From NCBI RefSeq assembly GCF_042682545.1, contig NZ_JBHUHQ010000040.1: 64,000 nucleotides of DNA. The stretch is one strand, 5' to 3'. Positions 17,268-25,981 of this stretch are shown here, piece by piece. The DNA comes from Ornithinibacillus salinisoli (GTDB lineage: Bacteria; Bacillota; Bacilli; Bacillales; Amphibacillaceae). The translations under genes and the position numbers were made by a program. A model generated the notes under the pieces. It was not told where the DNA came from. It did not search any database and saw only the letters and a list, made by a program, of their open reading frames with translations. Position 1 is the first letter of the stretch. Each line of letters starts with the position of its first letter.

Positions 17268-17813
17268 TTAATTAGTTTTGTCTCCCCAAGAGACTACCTC
17301 AGCATTCGAGATATTCACCTTACCTAAACTAAAAATGTGGGGGATAAACTGAAACATTCCAAATCGTTTTCCATTTATATGTTCCTCCTCATAATAAGAG
17401 ATAGTATCAGATGGAATCGTAGCTATCTCTTCATATTTGTTTATATCAAGCAAATGAATAGTTTCATTTACTATTTCTGCATCGGGACCCTGATAATTCT
17501 CTTTATTGTATATATAAATTACATTTTTATTATCTTGCAGATTTGTGATTGGTATCTTGTAAAATTTCTTATCTCCATTGATGTTAACACCGACTTCTTT
17601 TAATGCGTTGTAAACCAAAGTTGGGTGCAGTGGTAAAAAATGAATAACATCATTCCACAAACAATTCAGTTTTGGTATTTTTCTTTCAAGTAATTTTCTC
17701 CGTGCAGGATGGTCATTATATTTCTTTACATACTCGAAATATAAAATTGCTTGTGTTGTCTTTAACTGGTTTAGTGGGAATAGCTTTTCACCTACCATTG
17801 TTTTGGGAACCAT
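17268..17813 (-). CDS. Hypothetical protein, group-specific
   Basis: A 181-residue soluble protein without signal peptide or membrane segments. No domain recognised; it carries LPLHPTLVYNALKEVGV and a C-terminal MFQFIPHIFSLGKVNIS. The first ATG (17813) has no ribosome binding site. GGGGG lies about 27 bases further upstream, and the frame stays open through that stretch (codons ATT ATC AAT TAC GTT TAT CAT before ATG). The true start may therefore be a rare ATT or ATC near 17834, or the ATG is poorly translated. Confidence 0.55.
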   Translation of the reverse strand: MVPKTMVGEKLFPLNQLKTTQAILYFEYVKKYNDHPARRKLLERKIPKLNCLWNDVIHFLPLHPTLVYNALKEVGVNINGDKKFYKIPITNLQDNKNVIYIYNKENYQGPDAEIVNETIHLLDINKYEEIATIPSDTISYYEEEHINGKRFGMFQFIPHIFSLGKVNISNAEVVSWGDKTN

Positions 17814-17879
17814 ATGATAAACGTAATTGATAATATTTCCCCCTTTATAATTCCAACGTTACGATTTCTACTTTCCAAT

Positions 17880-18782
17880 TTAATATTTATCAATCGTTAA
17901 TCCTATCACAGATGTCCTGATTTCTTCTATGTCCTGAAATCTTTCTAGTTCTTGAGGTGTCCCACTAATAACAGCACCACTTATTTTATATTCATTTGAC
18001 ACGAATTCAGGGTATGGAGTTTCCCCAGAAATTGAGATACCATAGGCCTTTTCTCCATACAAAACCTTATCAAAATCATACTCGTGTTTCTTCAATTCTT
18101 GAATTTCTTCTTCACTAGTCTGATCAATCCATAACCAACCCACATTCTTATAGCCTAATCGTTCACCTAATTCCTTTGGTGACAGTGCTTCATGAAACGA
18201 TAAGGCAACCTCAATTAAAGTATTTTCATCTAAACCTGTAGCAATCTCTAGTTCTTGAGGCAAGATATTATAACCTATCACAGGATAATAGAAGTCAATT
18301 TGTCTTTCATTGTTTAGGTGATTATATCGAACAGTTCTTTCTTCACCTCCTACGAGATACGTTTCAACCCTAGGAAACTCATTACTTATTACTTTGGCAT
18401 CACCAACAATGGGATATTTCTTTCTCTTAATATCCCACACAATCCTTCGATCCCCCACCTTCTTATAATAAGTGATTTTACTTTCTACACTTAGAAAACC
18501 AGGAGCAGTGAATACTTCATCACTTTCTATACCTGCTCCTTTTACCGGTTCGTCACTTAAGAAAGGGATGGGGGTTTTTGATAGCTCTTCTTCTATCTTC
18601 TTATTAATAATAAATTGTCCACCAATACTTATAATTGCAATTAAAATACCAATGGATAAGATGGAAATAAGTATATAGAGACCAAGTTGTTTCAATTTAG
18701 TTTTTCTAACAGTCTTTTGAAATTCAGCTCCACTGACAAAATCTTTCTCTTGGCTTTGTCCTGGTTGTTTATTCTCGTCCAT
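17880..18782 (-). CDS. Anti-sigma factor with Sigma_reg_N and Sigma_reg_C domains
   Basis: A 300-residue single-pass membrane protein. About 35 cytosolic residues (DFVSGAEFQKTVRKTKLKQL) bind the sigma factor, a helix spans about 35-57, and a large outer domain follows with PQELEIATGLDENTLIEVAL and GAVISGTPQELERFQDIEEI. It holds the ECF sigma factor encoded just upstream inactive until a cell-surface signal arrives. The genes overlap by about 14 bases, so they are coupled. AAGGAGG lies before two ATGs; the second has better spacing. A full paralogue is at 23666-24580. Confidence 0.85.
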   Translation of the reverse strand: MDENKQPGQSQEKDFVSGAEFQKTVRKTKLKQLGLYILISILSIGILIAIISIGGQFIINKKIEEELSKTPIPFLSDEPVKGAGIESDEVFTAPGFLSVESKITYYKKVGDRRIVWDIKRKKYPIVGDAKVISNEFPRVETYLVGGEERTVRYNHLNNERQIDFYYPVIGYNILPQELEIATGLDENTLIEVALSFHEALSPKELGERLGYKNVGWLWIDQTSEEEIQELKKHEYDFDKVLYGEKAYGISISGETPYPEFVSNEYKISGAVISGTPQELERFQDIEEIRTSVIGLTIDKY

Positions 18783-19275
18783 CATGGTCCTCCTTATATA
18801 ATTTCATCAATTTTTTTCTCGCTCGAAATAAATTTGTTTTTACAGAATTTGTGTTTATACCGAGTAGTTGGGATATTTCAACATATGATAAATCAGACTC
18901 ATATTTTAAAAGAAGTAGTTCTGAATAAAGCGGCTTCAGCCTGGAGAGTAATTTATGTATTTCCATGGCACTTTCTTTTTTAATCATAATAAGTTCCGGA
19001 TGCTCATCTGTTTTCTCTTTAATAATTCTTTCTTCATTATTAAATAGGTATTTTTTATTTTTCCGACATTGATCATAATAATGGTTTAATGCTACTCGGA
19101 TTAGCCAACTTCGTACTTTAGAGGAACGTATAGAGTCAGAAAATCTAAGATATTTATATGCTGTTTCTTGCACTGCATCTTCTGCATCAATGTGCGGAAC
19201 ACCTTTTTTCACTAAGTAACGATAAACAATATTTAGTTCACTATTTAATTCATCATTTTTTGTTTTGTCTTCCAT
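18769..19275 (-). CDS. ECF-type RNA polymerase sigma factor
   Basis: A 168-residue sigma-70 family group 4 factor. Region 2 includes GVPHIDAEDAVQETAYKYL and SSKVRSWLIRVALNHYYDQC. Region 4 has LKPLYSELLLLKYESDLSYV and SQLLGINTNSVKTNLFRARK, the -35-recognising helix-turn-helix. It overlaps its anti-sigma gene. The promoter at 19299-19325 has the AAC-N16-CGTC pattern of ECF promoters, so it probably transcribes its own operon. The paralogue is at 23188-23688. Confidence 0.93.
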   Translation of the reverse strand: MEDKTKNDELNSELNIVYRYLVKKGVPHIDAEDAVQETAYKYLRFSDSIRSSKVRSWLIRVALNHYYDQCRKNKKYLFNNEERIIKEKTDEHPELIMIKKESAMEIHKLLSRLKPLYSELLLLKYESDLSYVEISQLLGINTNSVKTNLFRARKKLMKLYKEDHDGRE

Positions 19276-19298
19276 GGCCCCTCCCCTTATGTATATAA

Positions 19299-19325
19299 GA
19301 CGTATGAAGTGTAGAAAGGTTTACA
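19299..19325 (-). promoter_or_regulatory. ECF autoregulatory promoter
   Basis: On the minus strand TGTAAAC, then 16 bp, then CGTC. The same pattern with the same TGTAAAC lies upstream of the paralogous sigma gene (23138-23164). Confidence 0.7.
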
Positions 19326-19776
19326 ATATTAACCTAAAATTAAATCTGGATATTCATTTTCATTCGCCTCTACACAAGAAGTATTTCTCTTTTTTTAGCT
19401 ATGTATCGGGATTCATGATCTTCCTAGACAATATAACATAATGCCCTAAGTGTAACATTAGAAAATTCAAAATAAAGTCACGATAAAAGGACAACATTGA
19501 AAATAAAGTAGTTCAGTTTTCGCGGAGAACATTGTAAATGGCATATGAATTAGCATCCTTAATAGCGTCTGGACAATAGATATTGTCGCCGTTTGATTAG
19601 GGGTGCTATTTTAGTTTCTTATTGGTATGTCAAATGATGAATCACATTAAAAAAATCAAGGTTTGATACCATTTTATGTTAAAGTATAGTTAAAGATTTC
19701 GAATATTAAGTTCTTCAAATAACAAGCAGGATTGGTGAATAATGTAAAATTTAATATGTTTAGGAGGTATGTGATA

Positions 19777-20418
19777 TTGAAAAAATGGCTGGTTTGTTTT
19801 CCCTTTTTGTTTGTATTGTTCGGATGTCAATCCATAACTGATAACAGTACACCAGAAGAACCGAAACAAATTGATGATGTATCTTCTTATCTAGTGGTTG
19901 AACACCTATCGGACAGTATGGATAGAGGTAATCATGAATATGAGGGAACTATCGTAATCAATGAAGGCTTTTACAAAGAGAATTCTTTTCAAAGGGGAGA
20001 AGTTGTTTACTATAAAACTCCTGAACTAAATGAAGAATACTCAAACGCAACGCCTTCCGAATATAACATCGCAAGAATAATAGCACTACCAGGTGAATCA
20101 ATTAAAATAAAAGATGGTCAAGTGTTCATTGATAATAAGAAATTAGATACGTTTTATGGCAAGTCTTTAAGGTCAGGTTTAACCAAGGAAGAATTCCTAG
20201 ATGTTGCAAAAAAGTTCTTAGACGTTACGGGAACAAAAGATAATGCTTATAATACAGAATTTTATGAGGAATATTTCTCAAGAAATATGGAAGAATTTAA
20301 ACTCTCTAATAACCAATTATTCGTTTTAGGAGATAATGGTCCACGAAGTATCGATAGCACAATTTTTGGACCTATCGATACTGATGAAATTGGTGGGAAG
20401 GTAGTAGGAATAAAATAA
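19777..20418 (+). CDS. Signal-peptidase-I-like lipoprotein, probably inactive
   Basis: A 213-residue protein of the S26 (LexA-like/signal peptidase) fold. Instead of the usual uncleaved membrane anchor it starts with a lipoprotein signal peptide, KKWLVCFPFLFVLFGCQS. The serine box is altered to HLSDSMDRGN. The lysine-bearing box, normally like YVKRVIGLPGD, is NIARIIALPGESIKIKDG, so the general-base lysine is replaced by alanine. The C-terminal box LGDNGPRSIDSTIFGPI is kept. It is therefore probably a non-catalytic or altered enzyme outside the membrane. AGGAGG nine bases before the TTG sets the start. It sits between ECF sigma modules. Confidence 0.8.
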   Translation: MKKWLVCFPFLFVLFGCQSITDNSTPEEPKQIDDVSSYLVVEHLSDSMDRGNHEYEGTIVINEGFYKENSFQRGEVVYYKTPELNEEYSNATPSEYNIARIIALPGESIKIKDGQVFIDNKKLDTFYGKSLRSGLTKEEFLDVAKKFLDVTGTKDNAYNTEFYEEYFSRNMEEFKLSNNQLFVLGDNGPRSIDSTIFGPIDTDEIGGKVVGIK

Positions 20419-20920
20419 TAACCGTTCTTCCACTAACGAGGGCAATAGGTTAAGAGGAGCAACGCATATTCTTCATTTACCCACCTAAATAGGGAGTGAA
20501 TAAATCTAATACGATGAGATAAACTGAAGGGCTTTAAGTTATTACTCTATTCTGCTATTAAATTCTTTAATTGTTGGGGCGTAATTTCTTTTATTTTTAT
20601 GTATCCAAAGTGATTAATTAGCAACTTTGATTGTAGGTTATAGGCATTTAATGTTTGAGCAGAATATCCTTAAATCTTTCTATCTGCCTTATAAGATTTT
20701 GCTGCTTCGGATAAAAACAATTCGTTCACTCCTAAATTATTTTATCAACATCATTTCCAAATAGCTGAATAAAATAATTTTTATAACAATTCGTGTGGAC
20801 CCAATGGAAGTTAATGTTAAAATTTAGTTATGATTTTCAGCTAAAGGGCAGTAATGTGAAACAAGAGAATTGGACTTTCGTAGTTAACTTAATGCGGTAA
20901 AGAAAGGCGGCTTGACCTAA
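20419..20920. other. Intergenic region, probably decayed sequence
   Basis: About 500 AT-rich bases without a supported gene. It contains TTCCACTAACG (20428-20438), which recurs exactly at 25755-25765 and with one change near 21339. It may be worn insertion-element or repeat debris. Confidence 0.35.
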
Positions 20921-21169
20921 ATGTATTGGAAATTAAGAATACCTTTGATACTAGGGATTATAGGAGTTATATCGGGGATTATCCAAAAGATTCCAAACCT
21001 CTTTCTCGTGAATACTTCTTCCTTTATTAGGAGTGCTGTTTTTATTGGTTTAATTGGCATCATTTTTACTATTTTAGAGAAAACAGATGTGAATGAAAAA
21101 AAGGTTCATTTTACAATAGGTGTTGGGATAATACTTTTTGGCATTATTTTTGATTATCTAATGGCATAG
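20921..21169 (+). CDS. Small hypothetical membrane protein
   Basis: An 82-residue protein with three hydrophobic segments (residues 7-25, 36-52, 63-80) and the charged loop EKTDVNEKK. AAAGGCGG lies upstream of the ATG. No family recognised; monocistronic. Confidence 0.6.
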   Translation: MYWKLRIPLILGIIGVISGIIQKIPNLFLVNTSSFIRSAVFIGLIGIIFTILEKTDVNEKKVHFTIGVGIILFGIIFDYLMA

Positions 21170-21401
21170 TTTACTTATTGCGCTAGGGGCGTCAATTCAA
21201 GAAAGGATAACGTTATTTTTGTAGAATTTATTATATTGTTGTGCACAGACAAGCTTACAGTAGACCAATTGGTTAATTCGTGTCAATTAGAAGGTTTTTA
21301 TTGTAACGAGAAATCGAAAATTTATTGGAGCTTATTTAATTAGCGATTCCATTAACGGGGGTTAAATTAAATAACTAACATGCTACAATAAAATCAAAAA
21401 A

Positions 21402-21433
21402 CTTGAGGATTGAAAATTTCCTCAAGCTTTTTT
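21402..21433 (+). terminator. Rho-independent terminator
   Basis: CTTGAGGA (21402-21409) pairs with TCCTCAAG (21419-21426), followed by a T run. It would end the small membrane-protein transcript, although it lies 230 bases beyond that gene. Confidence 0.65.
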
Positions 21434-21608
21434 GCTATTTGCATTGTTTAGTATGTGGATAGTTCATATGGCAATTTAACCTGCTATTTTGGAAATCGTT
21501 ATCCACGAAAGCTGAGAAAATATGATCAAAAAAATGTATTGTCTGTCATAGAGCTTCCGTTAGAAAACGTTGTACCCGTTTCACGATGAAGTCCAACGTT
21601 CCTTTATC

Positions 21609-22196
21609 TTATTTACTAAATAGCTTCATTCCAGAGATGAAAGTAATAATTGCAAGTAGTGCTAAACGCAACCATGCCATATAAAGCCAGAAGTCACCAC
21701 CATATACAGCCACTGGAGAGGCACCAAAATCATCAACATATATCGCGATGTTCCAAAACACCTTTAAAGAGATGACTAAAGAAATGAAACTCAAAACAAA
21801 GATTACTATGTTAAGTCCTCTTTTTTCAAAATTTACTTCTTTCCTAGTTTTTACTAAGAAAACCAGCAAACCAATCAATAAGACCACTGACACTAAAGCA
21901 ATATTAAAGAACATCAAGGATACACCGACCCCAACAAGAACACCAATTAAAATAGCCATGAACTTCATTTTATTTATTCTGCGTTTGATCCCTTTCATTA
22001 GCTTCTGGTCATTTATATCCGTATCAACATCTAGTAGATCATTATTAGGTAAATCTCTTTCAACATTATTAAGATAATTCATGCAGTCTTCACAAGAATT
22101 AAGATGCTCCTTAATATATTGATTACTATCTTCACTAGTAAGATTTTCTACATACATAGGGATTAAGTCTCTTATCATATCACAATTTTTCCTCAT
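21609..22196 (-). CDS. Zinc-finger (ZAS) anti-sigma factor with membrane helices
   Basis: A 195-residue anti-sigma protein. Residues 1-45 hold a zf-HC2/ZAS domain: CDMIRDLIPMYVENL and the HxxxCxxC motif EHLNSCEDCMNYL, the zinc site that grips ECF sigma factors. Four or five membrane helices follow, ending in KLFSK. It overlaps the upstream sigma gene by four bases (ATGA), so the pair is coupled. This type differs from the Sigma_reg anti-sigma factors elsewhere in the window. Confidence 0.85.
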   Translation of the reverse strand: MRKNCDMIRDLIPMYVENLTSEDSNQYIKEHLNSCEDCMNYLNNVERDLPNNDLLDVDTDINDQKLMKGIKRRINKMKFMAILIGVLVGVGVSLMFFNIALVSVVLLIGLLVFLVKTRKEVNFEKRGLNIVIFVLSFISLVISLKVFWNIAIYVDDFGASPVAVYGGDFWLYMAWLRLALLAIITFISGMKLFSK

Positions 22197-22696
22197 GCCT
22201 CTTCACCTCCATAAATAATTGAAGACAGTTTATTTTTCGCTCTATAAAAATTAACCCTGGCCCATGTATCAGACTGATTAAATATTTCTCCAATTTCTTT
22301 AAAACTCAATTCGTTATAGAAACGCAAAATAATTATTTCTTGTTGTGGTTGTTTTAGCTTTTTTAAAGCATGTAACACATAAATCGATTCTTCTTTTTTT
22401 TCGTAAATAACCTCTGGAGTTTCCTTATTTAAAATTTCATTTTCAAATGTATCTGTATCAGTTACCCATTCAACTTTCTTATTTTTCTTCAAATAACTAT
22501 AATAAGTAAATTTGGCAATTTGAAATAGCCAAGTAGAAATTTTACTACGTCCCTTAAAACGATGAATGGTTTTAAAGGCTTGAAAAAATGTTTCTTGTGT
22601 CAATTCCTCAGCAATGAATTTGTCTCCAGATAAATAGAATAAATATTTATAAATCTGTTTTTCGTATTTGATGTATAACTGTTTAAACTCATCCAA
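22193..22696 (-). CDS. ECF-type sigma factor (SigM-like)
   Basis: A 167-residue group 4 sigma factor. Region 2 shows GDKFIAEELTQETFFQAFKT and STWLFQIAKFTYYSYLKK. Region 4 shows LKQPQQEIIILRFYNELSFK and GEIFNQSDTWARVNFYRAKN. The pairing with a zf-HC2 membrane anti-sigma protein is the arrangement of many cell-envelope stress factors. Upstream, TGTAACA on the minus strand may be the -35 of an autoregulated promoter. AAAGGAG lies before the ATG. Confidence 0.92.
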   Translation of the reverse strand: MDEFKQLYIKYEKQIYKYLFYLSGDKFIAEELTQETFFQAFKTIHRFKGRSKISTWLFQIAKFTYYSYLKKNKKVEWVTDTDTFENEILNKETPEVIYEKKEESIYVLHALKKLKQPQQEIIILRFYNELSFKEIGEIFNQSDTWARVNFYRAKNKLSSIIYGGEEA

Positions 22697-22752
22697 TTAT
22701 TTAACTCCTTTCGTAGGCCTTCATTATGTAAGTGTCTAAATTAAATAAAATG

Positions 22753-22771
22753 TTACATTATTTTGTGGAAA
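22753..22771. repeat. 19-bp direct repeat, left copy
   Basis: TTACATTATTTTGTGGAAA occurs here and again at 26306-26324 in the same orientation. The two copies enclose a tyrosine-recombinase remnant and the second ECF/anti-sigma pair. Confidence 0.6.
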
Positions 22772-22853
22772 TTTATAGTTCCTACCCTTCAAGTTATTTT
22801 ATCCTGGTTTCGTTGAATACCAAAACTTATCACTTGTGATCTAAAGGAAAAAA

Positions 22854-22949
22854 CTTGGCCATGAGTCAATAGAAACTACTATGATGTATACGCATGTATT
22901 TGATGATGAACTAAAAGATGGTAGATCGGCAGAAAGTTTAATGATATAG
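22854..22949 (+). pseudogene. C-terminal remnant of a tyrosine recombinase/integrase
   Basis: Thirty-one codons and a stop encode LGHESIETTMMYTHVF, the final catalytic block of phage-type integrases (LGHxS...T..Y.H) with the nucleophilic tyrosine. Nothing upstream in frame resembles the rest of an integrase, so only the tail remains. Confidence 0.7.
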
Positions 22950-23137
22950 CAATTCATTGTTAATCTATACATGTGGGAATAAGAACCTTGGAAAAAGATT
23001 TATTTAACGGTTTCTTTTATAAGTAATTTAATAGATAATGGTTTCTGCAATATAATTGATGAGTTCTTAAGATTTAGTTAAAAAATGATTGTTTTAAATT
23101 CAGTATGGAAGAAATATTAAATGATTCATTCTATATT

Positions 23138-23164
23138 TGTAAACTTTTTTTGGATTTAAACGTC
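23138..23164 (+). promoter_or_regulatory. ECF autoregulatory promoter
   Basis: TGTAAAC, a 16-bp spacer and CGTC (23161-23164), the same pattern as upstream of the paralogous sigma gene at 19299-19325. Confidence 0.7.
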
Positions 23165-23187
23165 TTTTTAACACAGGGGGAGGGACA

Positions 23188-23688
23188 ATGAAAGAGAAAA
23201 TAAAAAACGAGGAACTGAACAGGGAACTTAATATAGTCTTCCGATTCTTAATTAAGAAAGGTGTACCGTACAGAGACGCTGAAGATGTAGTTCAAGAAAC
23301 AGCATACAAATATCTAAGTTTTACCGATTCTATACAATCTTCTAAAGTTCGTAGTTGGTTAATTCGAGTAGCCCTAAATTATTACTATGATCAATGTCGA
23401 AAAAATAAAAGATACATTTTTAATTACGAGGAAAAGATGATTGAGGATAAATCTATGGATTTGCCAGAACTTATTATACTAGCACAAGAGCGCACAGAGG
23501 AATTTTACAAGTTGCTATCTAAGATGAAGCCACTTTTTTCGGAACTCCTTCTTTTAAAGTACGAGTCAGATTTATCATATATTGAAATATCTAAACTATT
23601 GGGAATAAGCCAGAGCTCCGTTAAGATGAATTTATTCCGGGCTAGAAAAAAATATATAAAGTTGTATGAGGAGGCTAATTATGACTGA
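23188..23688 (+). CDS. ECF-type sigma factor, paralogue of the 18.8-kb gene
   Basis: A 166-residue group 4 sigma factor closely similar along its length to the factor at 18769-19275. Region 2 has GVPYRDAEDVVQETAYKYLS and SSKVRSWLIRVALNYYYDQC; region 4 has MKPLFSELLLLKYESDLSYI and SKLLGISQSSVKMNLFRARK. GGGGGAGGG precedes the ATG. It overlaps the anti-sigma gene, as in the sister module. The recognition helices differ only modestly, so the two factors may share promoters and cross-regulate. Confidence 0.93.
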   Translation: MKEKIKNEELNRELNIVFRFLIKKGVPYRDAEDVVQETAYKYLSFTDSIQSSKVRSWLIRVALNYYYDQCRKNKRYIFNYEEKMIEDKSMDLPELIILAQERTEEFYKLLSKMKPLFSELLLLKYESDLSYIEISKLLGISQSSVKMNLFRARKKYIKLYEEANYD

Positions 23689-24580
23689 TAAAAACGGTCC
23701 TGAACAAAACTCAGACAAAGACTTCGTAAGCAGTTCTGCATTCCAAAAATCGATCAATAAAACAAGAAGAAAACAATTTATTTTATACATACTTATTTCT
23801 CTCATTACTATAACTGTTAGTATGATAGTAATTTTTAGTGGAAGTAGGTATCTTATCGATAAAAAAATCCAAAAGGAAGATAGAAAGTTAACCGAGTTAT
23901 ACATCGAATCAAATATAGGGGCAGGTATTCTTGAATACAGCACTATGTATGAACATGACTTATTTAGTTCAACAAGTAAAACAACCTTTTACAAAAAAAT
24001 TGGCGATAGAAAAATCGTTTGGGACATTGTAACTAAAAAGTATCCGATATTTGGAAACGTAGAAACTACGGATCTCGGAAGCGGAAGGGTTGAGTTAAAT
24101 CATTTTAATGAAGAAGCAAATAGAGTAATCCGATATAATCAACTGAATAATGAACGATTCATTGATTTCTATGATCCAAGTACTGAATATAGTTATCTAC
24201 CTCAGGAGCTAGATATAGCAACTGGATTAGAGAGTGAAAATAAATTAATAGAGGTTGCGCTTTCTTTTTATGAACCAATGGAATTGGGTCAACTAGGCGA
24301 GGTATTAGGATATGAAAATGTAGATTGGTTATGGGAACATTCACCATTACAAAAACAGGATCAATCTCCAAACCTAGAAAAAGATACAAATAAAGTTATT
24401 AATGCACAAAATGCTAAAGGATTCCCGGTTTCGGAACGGAGTCCTTACTTTGAAAATTCATTTATAGATTCAAAAATTATTGGTGCGATAATTAGCGGAA
24501 CACCAAAAGAATTAGAGAGGTTTCAGGAATTAGATATTATAAGGGCTTCTGTAATAGGTGTAACAATTGATAAATATTAA
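23666..24580 (+). CDS. Anti-sigma factor with Sigma_reg domains, paralogue
   Basis: A 304-residue membrane anti-sigma protein with the same order as its sister at 17880-18782: a cytosolic segment (DFVSSSAFQKSINKTRRKQF), one helix at about 35-57 and an outer domain with PQELDIATGLESENKLIEVAL and GAIISGTPKELERFQELDII. Likely starts are the codon at 23666 or the ATG at 23681 (MTDKNGPEQ), which GAGG precedes. It is coupled to the sigma gene and would release it on an envelope signal. Confidence 0.85.
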   Translation: MRRLIMTDKNGPEQNSDKDFVSSSAFQKSINKTRRKQFILYILISLITITVSMIVIFSGSRYLIDKKIQKEDRKLTELYIESNIGAGILEYSTMYEHDLFSSTSKTTFYKKIGDRKIVWDIVTKKYPIFGNVETTDLGSGRVELNHFNEEANRVIRYNQLNNERFIDFYDPSTEYSYLPQELDIATGLESENKLIEVALSFYEPMELGQLGEVLGYENVDWLWEHSPLQKQDQSPNLEKDTNKVINAQNAKGFPVSERSPYFENSFIDSKIIGAIISGTPKELERFQELDIIRASVIGVTIDKY

Positions 24581-24614
24581 GTGCATATTATTATAGTTAA
24601 CTAGGAGGGATATT

Positions 24615-24753
24615 ATGAAAGATATGGAGGGTATAAAAATTGAAGTTGTTCATGAAGGGATGCTTCTAAAGGGTTAATGGTAAAACAAAAATTATTAATG
24701 CTAATAAGTATGCAGTTTATATAACAAAGCCGCAATTGAGGTATTATTCATAG
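24615..24753 (+). pseudogene. Small frameshifted gene after the anti-sigma gene
   Basis: A strong AGGAGGG precedes an ATG, but the frame stops after 20 codons. Skipping one base continues as VNGKTKIINANKYAVYIT to a stop at 24753, so a short protein of about 46 residues seems broken by a one-base shift. Family not recognised. Confidence 0.35.
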
Positions 24754-24837
24754 ATAACTTAGCAACTGAAAACGAACCTCCTTCCTATTATATCCTTTTA
24801 CGAGCATCCAGAGTGCTTATTATTGAACTTTAGAATC

Positions 24838-24868
24838 AAAACCACCAGTGTGAGCTGGTGGTTTTCTC
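24838..24868. terminator. Bidirectional terminator
   Basis: AAAACCACCAG pairs with CTGGTGGTTTT around a 6-base loop, followed by CTCT. It lies between convergent genes. Confidence 0.75.
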
Positions 24869-24897
24869 TGTGACTGATAAAAATTCTTTGAAGTTTT

Positions 24898-25551
24898 TTA
24901 TTCTTCAGCTATTTCTTTCGCCTCAACAAAATTTTCTATATTAGTTAATGCTTTCCTAAACGGTACTTTTGCTTCGATATTAGGTACTATCCCTTTAGCT
25001 TTATTCAAGTAACCGATTGTTTCATCTAACCAATCTGAAAAAGGCGGGTATTCCTCAGCATAGACTTTTGCTTGATCCAGTTGTTCGAGTGCTTCTTCTA
25101 TATATCGGCTTATAGCATTAACATCTTCCCAATCATGAATTTCTTCGTTATATGTCGAGTGAATTAATCCAACGATTACCGGTATATATTGTTCTTTGGT
25201 TGGCTCAGCAGGACCAATGTTAGGATCATATGCTACAGCAAATCCCATTCCGTTTTTGAACAAGTCGTACCCATTATCATAGTAAACTGTAGTCTTATCC
25301 TCTTTTACAACTCCATTTGTTGGAAATTTATAATCTTGAATTTGTCTAATAATTTTTATATATTCGCCAGTCAATTTCTCTGTATCTTTCTCTTTTTCTG
25401 TTATAATCTCGTCAATAATGTCTTCACTTTCCTTTGGCTTTTCTTTTTCAGCGTATACTTCTCGGTTTCCGTTTCCTTGATTGCCCGAAAATAAATAAAC
25501 TGCGACAATGAATATCAAAAAGCCACCAATTAATGCATATACTTTTTTCAT
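24898..25551 (-). CDS. Exported, membrane-anchored hypothetical protein
   Basis: A 217-residue protein with one N-terminal hydrophobic helix (about 4-22, ALIGGFLIFIVAVYLF) and a highly charged outer part. That part has a Glu/Lys-rich linker (about 32-60) and helical segments including FSDWLDETIGYLNKAKGIVP. No family recognised. AAGGAG seven bases before the ATG at 25551 sets the start. It is monocistronic and convergent with the ECF module. Confidence 0.65.
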   Translation of the reverse strand: MKKVYALIGGFLIFIVAVYLFSGNQGNGNREVYAEKEKPKESEDIIDEIITEKEKDTEKLTGEYIKIIRQIQDYKFPTNGVVKEDKTTVYYDNGYDLFKNGMGFAVAYDPNIGPAEPTKEQYIPVIVGLIHSTYNEEIHDWEDVNAISRYIEEALEQLDQAKVYAEEYPPFSDWLDETIGYLNKAKGIVPNIEAKVPFRKALTNIENFVEAKEIAEE

Positions 25552-25581
25552 TACTAAACTCCTTCTTTTATATTCTTTCAT

Positions 25582-25981
25582 AATATCATTTTAGCTATCT
25601 CTCTTCAATTTAATTTTCTAATTATTAAAAATTATCAACATAACCTTAATATACACATGTGTGTATATGTAATTGATAACCTTTATTCAATCTTCGCTAC
25701 TAATACTTGAGATTAAATTACCAGGTGATTTATAAGTTTATTGGATTAAAATCGTTCCACTAACGCTTCAAAAGCCAGGTTTTCCATCCTTTCCAAATAT
25801 AACCCTTCTACGGAAAGCGTAAAATTGATGTGGTACCATCTGAAGGCTAATTTGCGTGAAATGAATAAGGATAGGGACTTGAGAAAAGCACATCATCCGA
25901 TTATCAAAGCACGTTAACCGGAACTATTTTTCGGTTATTCTTGACTAGTTATATCCCAGCCTTGTATATAAAAAAAACACC
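25582..25981. other. Intergenic region with possible element debris
   Basis: No supported gene. It holds TTCCACTAACG (25755-25765), also present at 20428-20438. A stretch at 25800-25915 reads like a worn coding segment but has no motif I can name. Confidence 0.3.

Noticed and set aside
17337..17603. Plus-strand frame opposite the 181-residue hypothetical gene
   Set aside because: No start signal, and the minus-strand protein has better composition.
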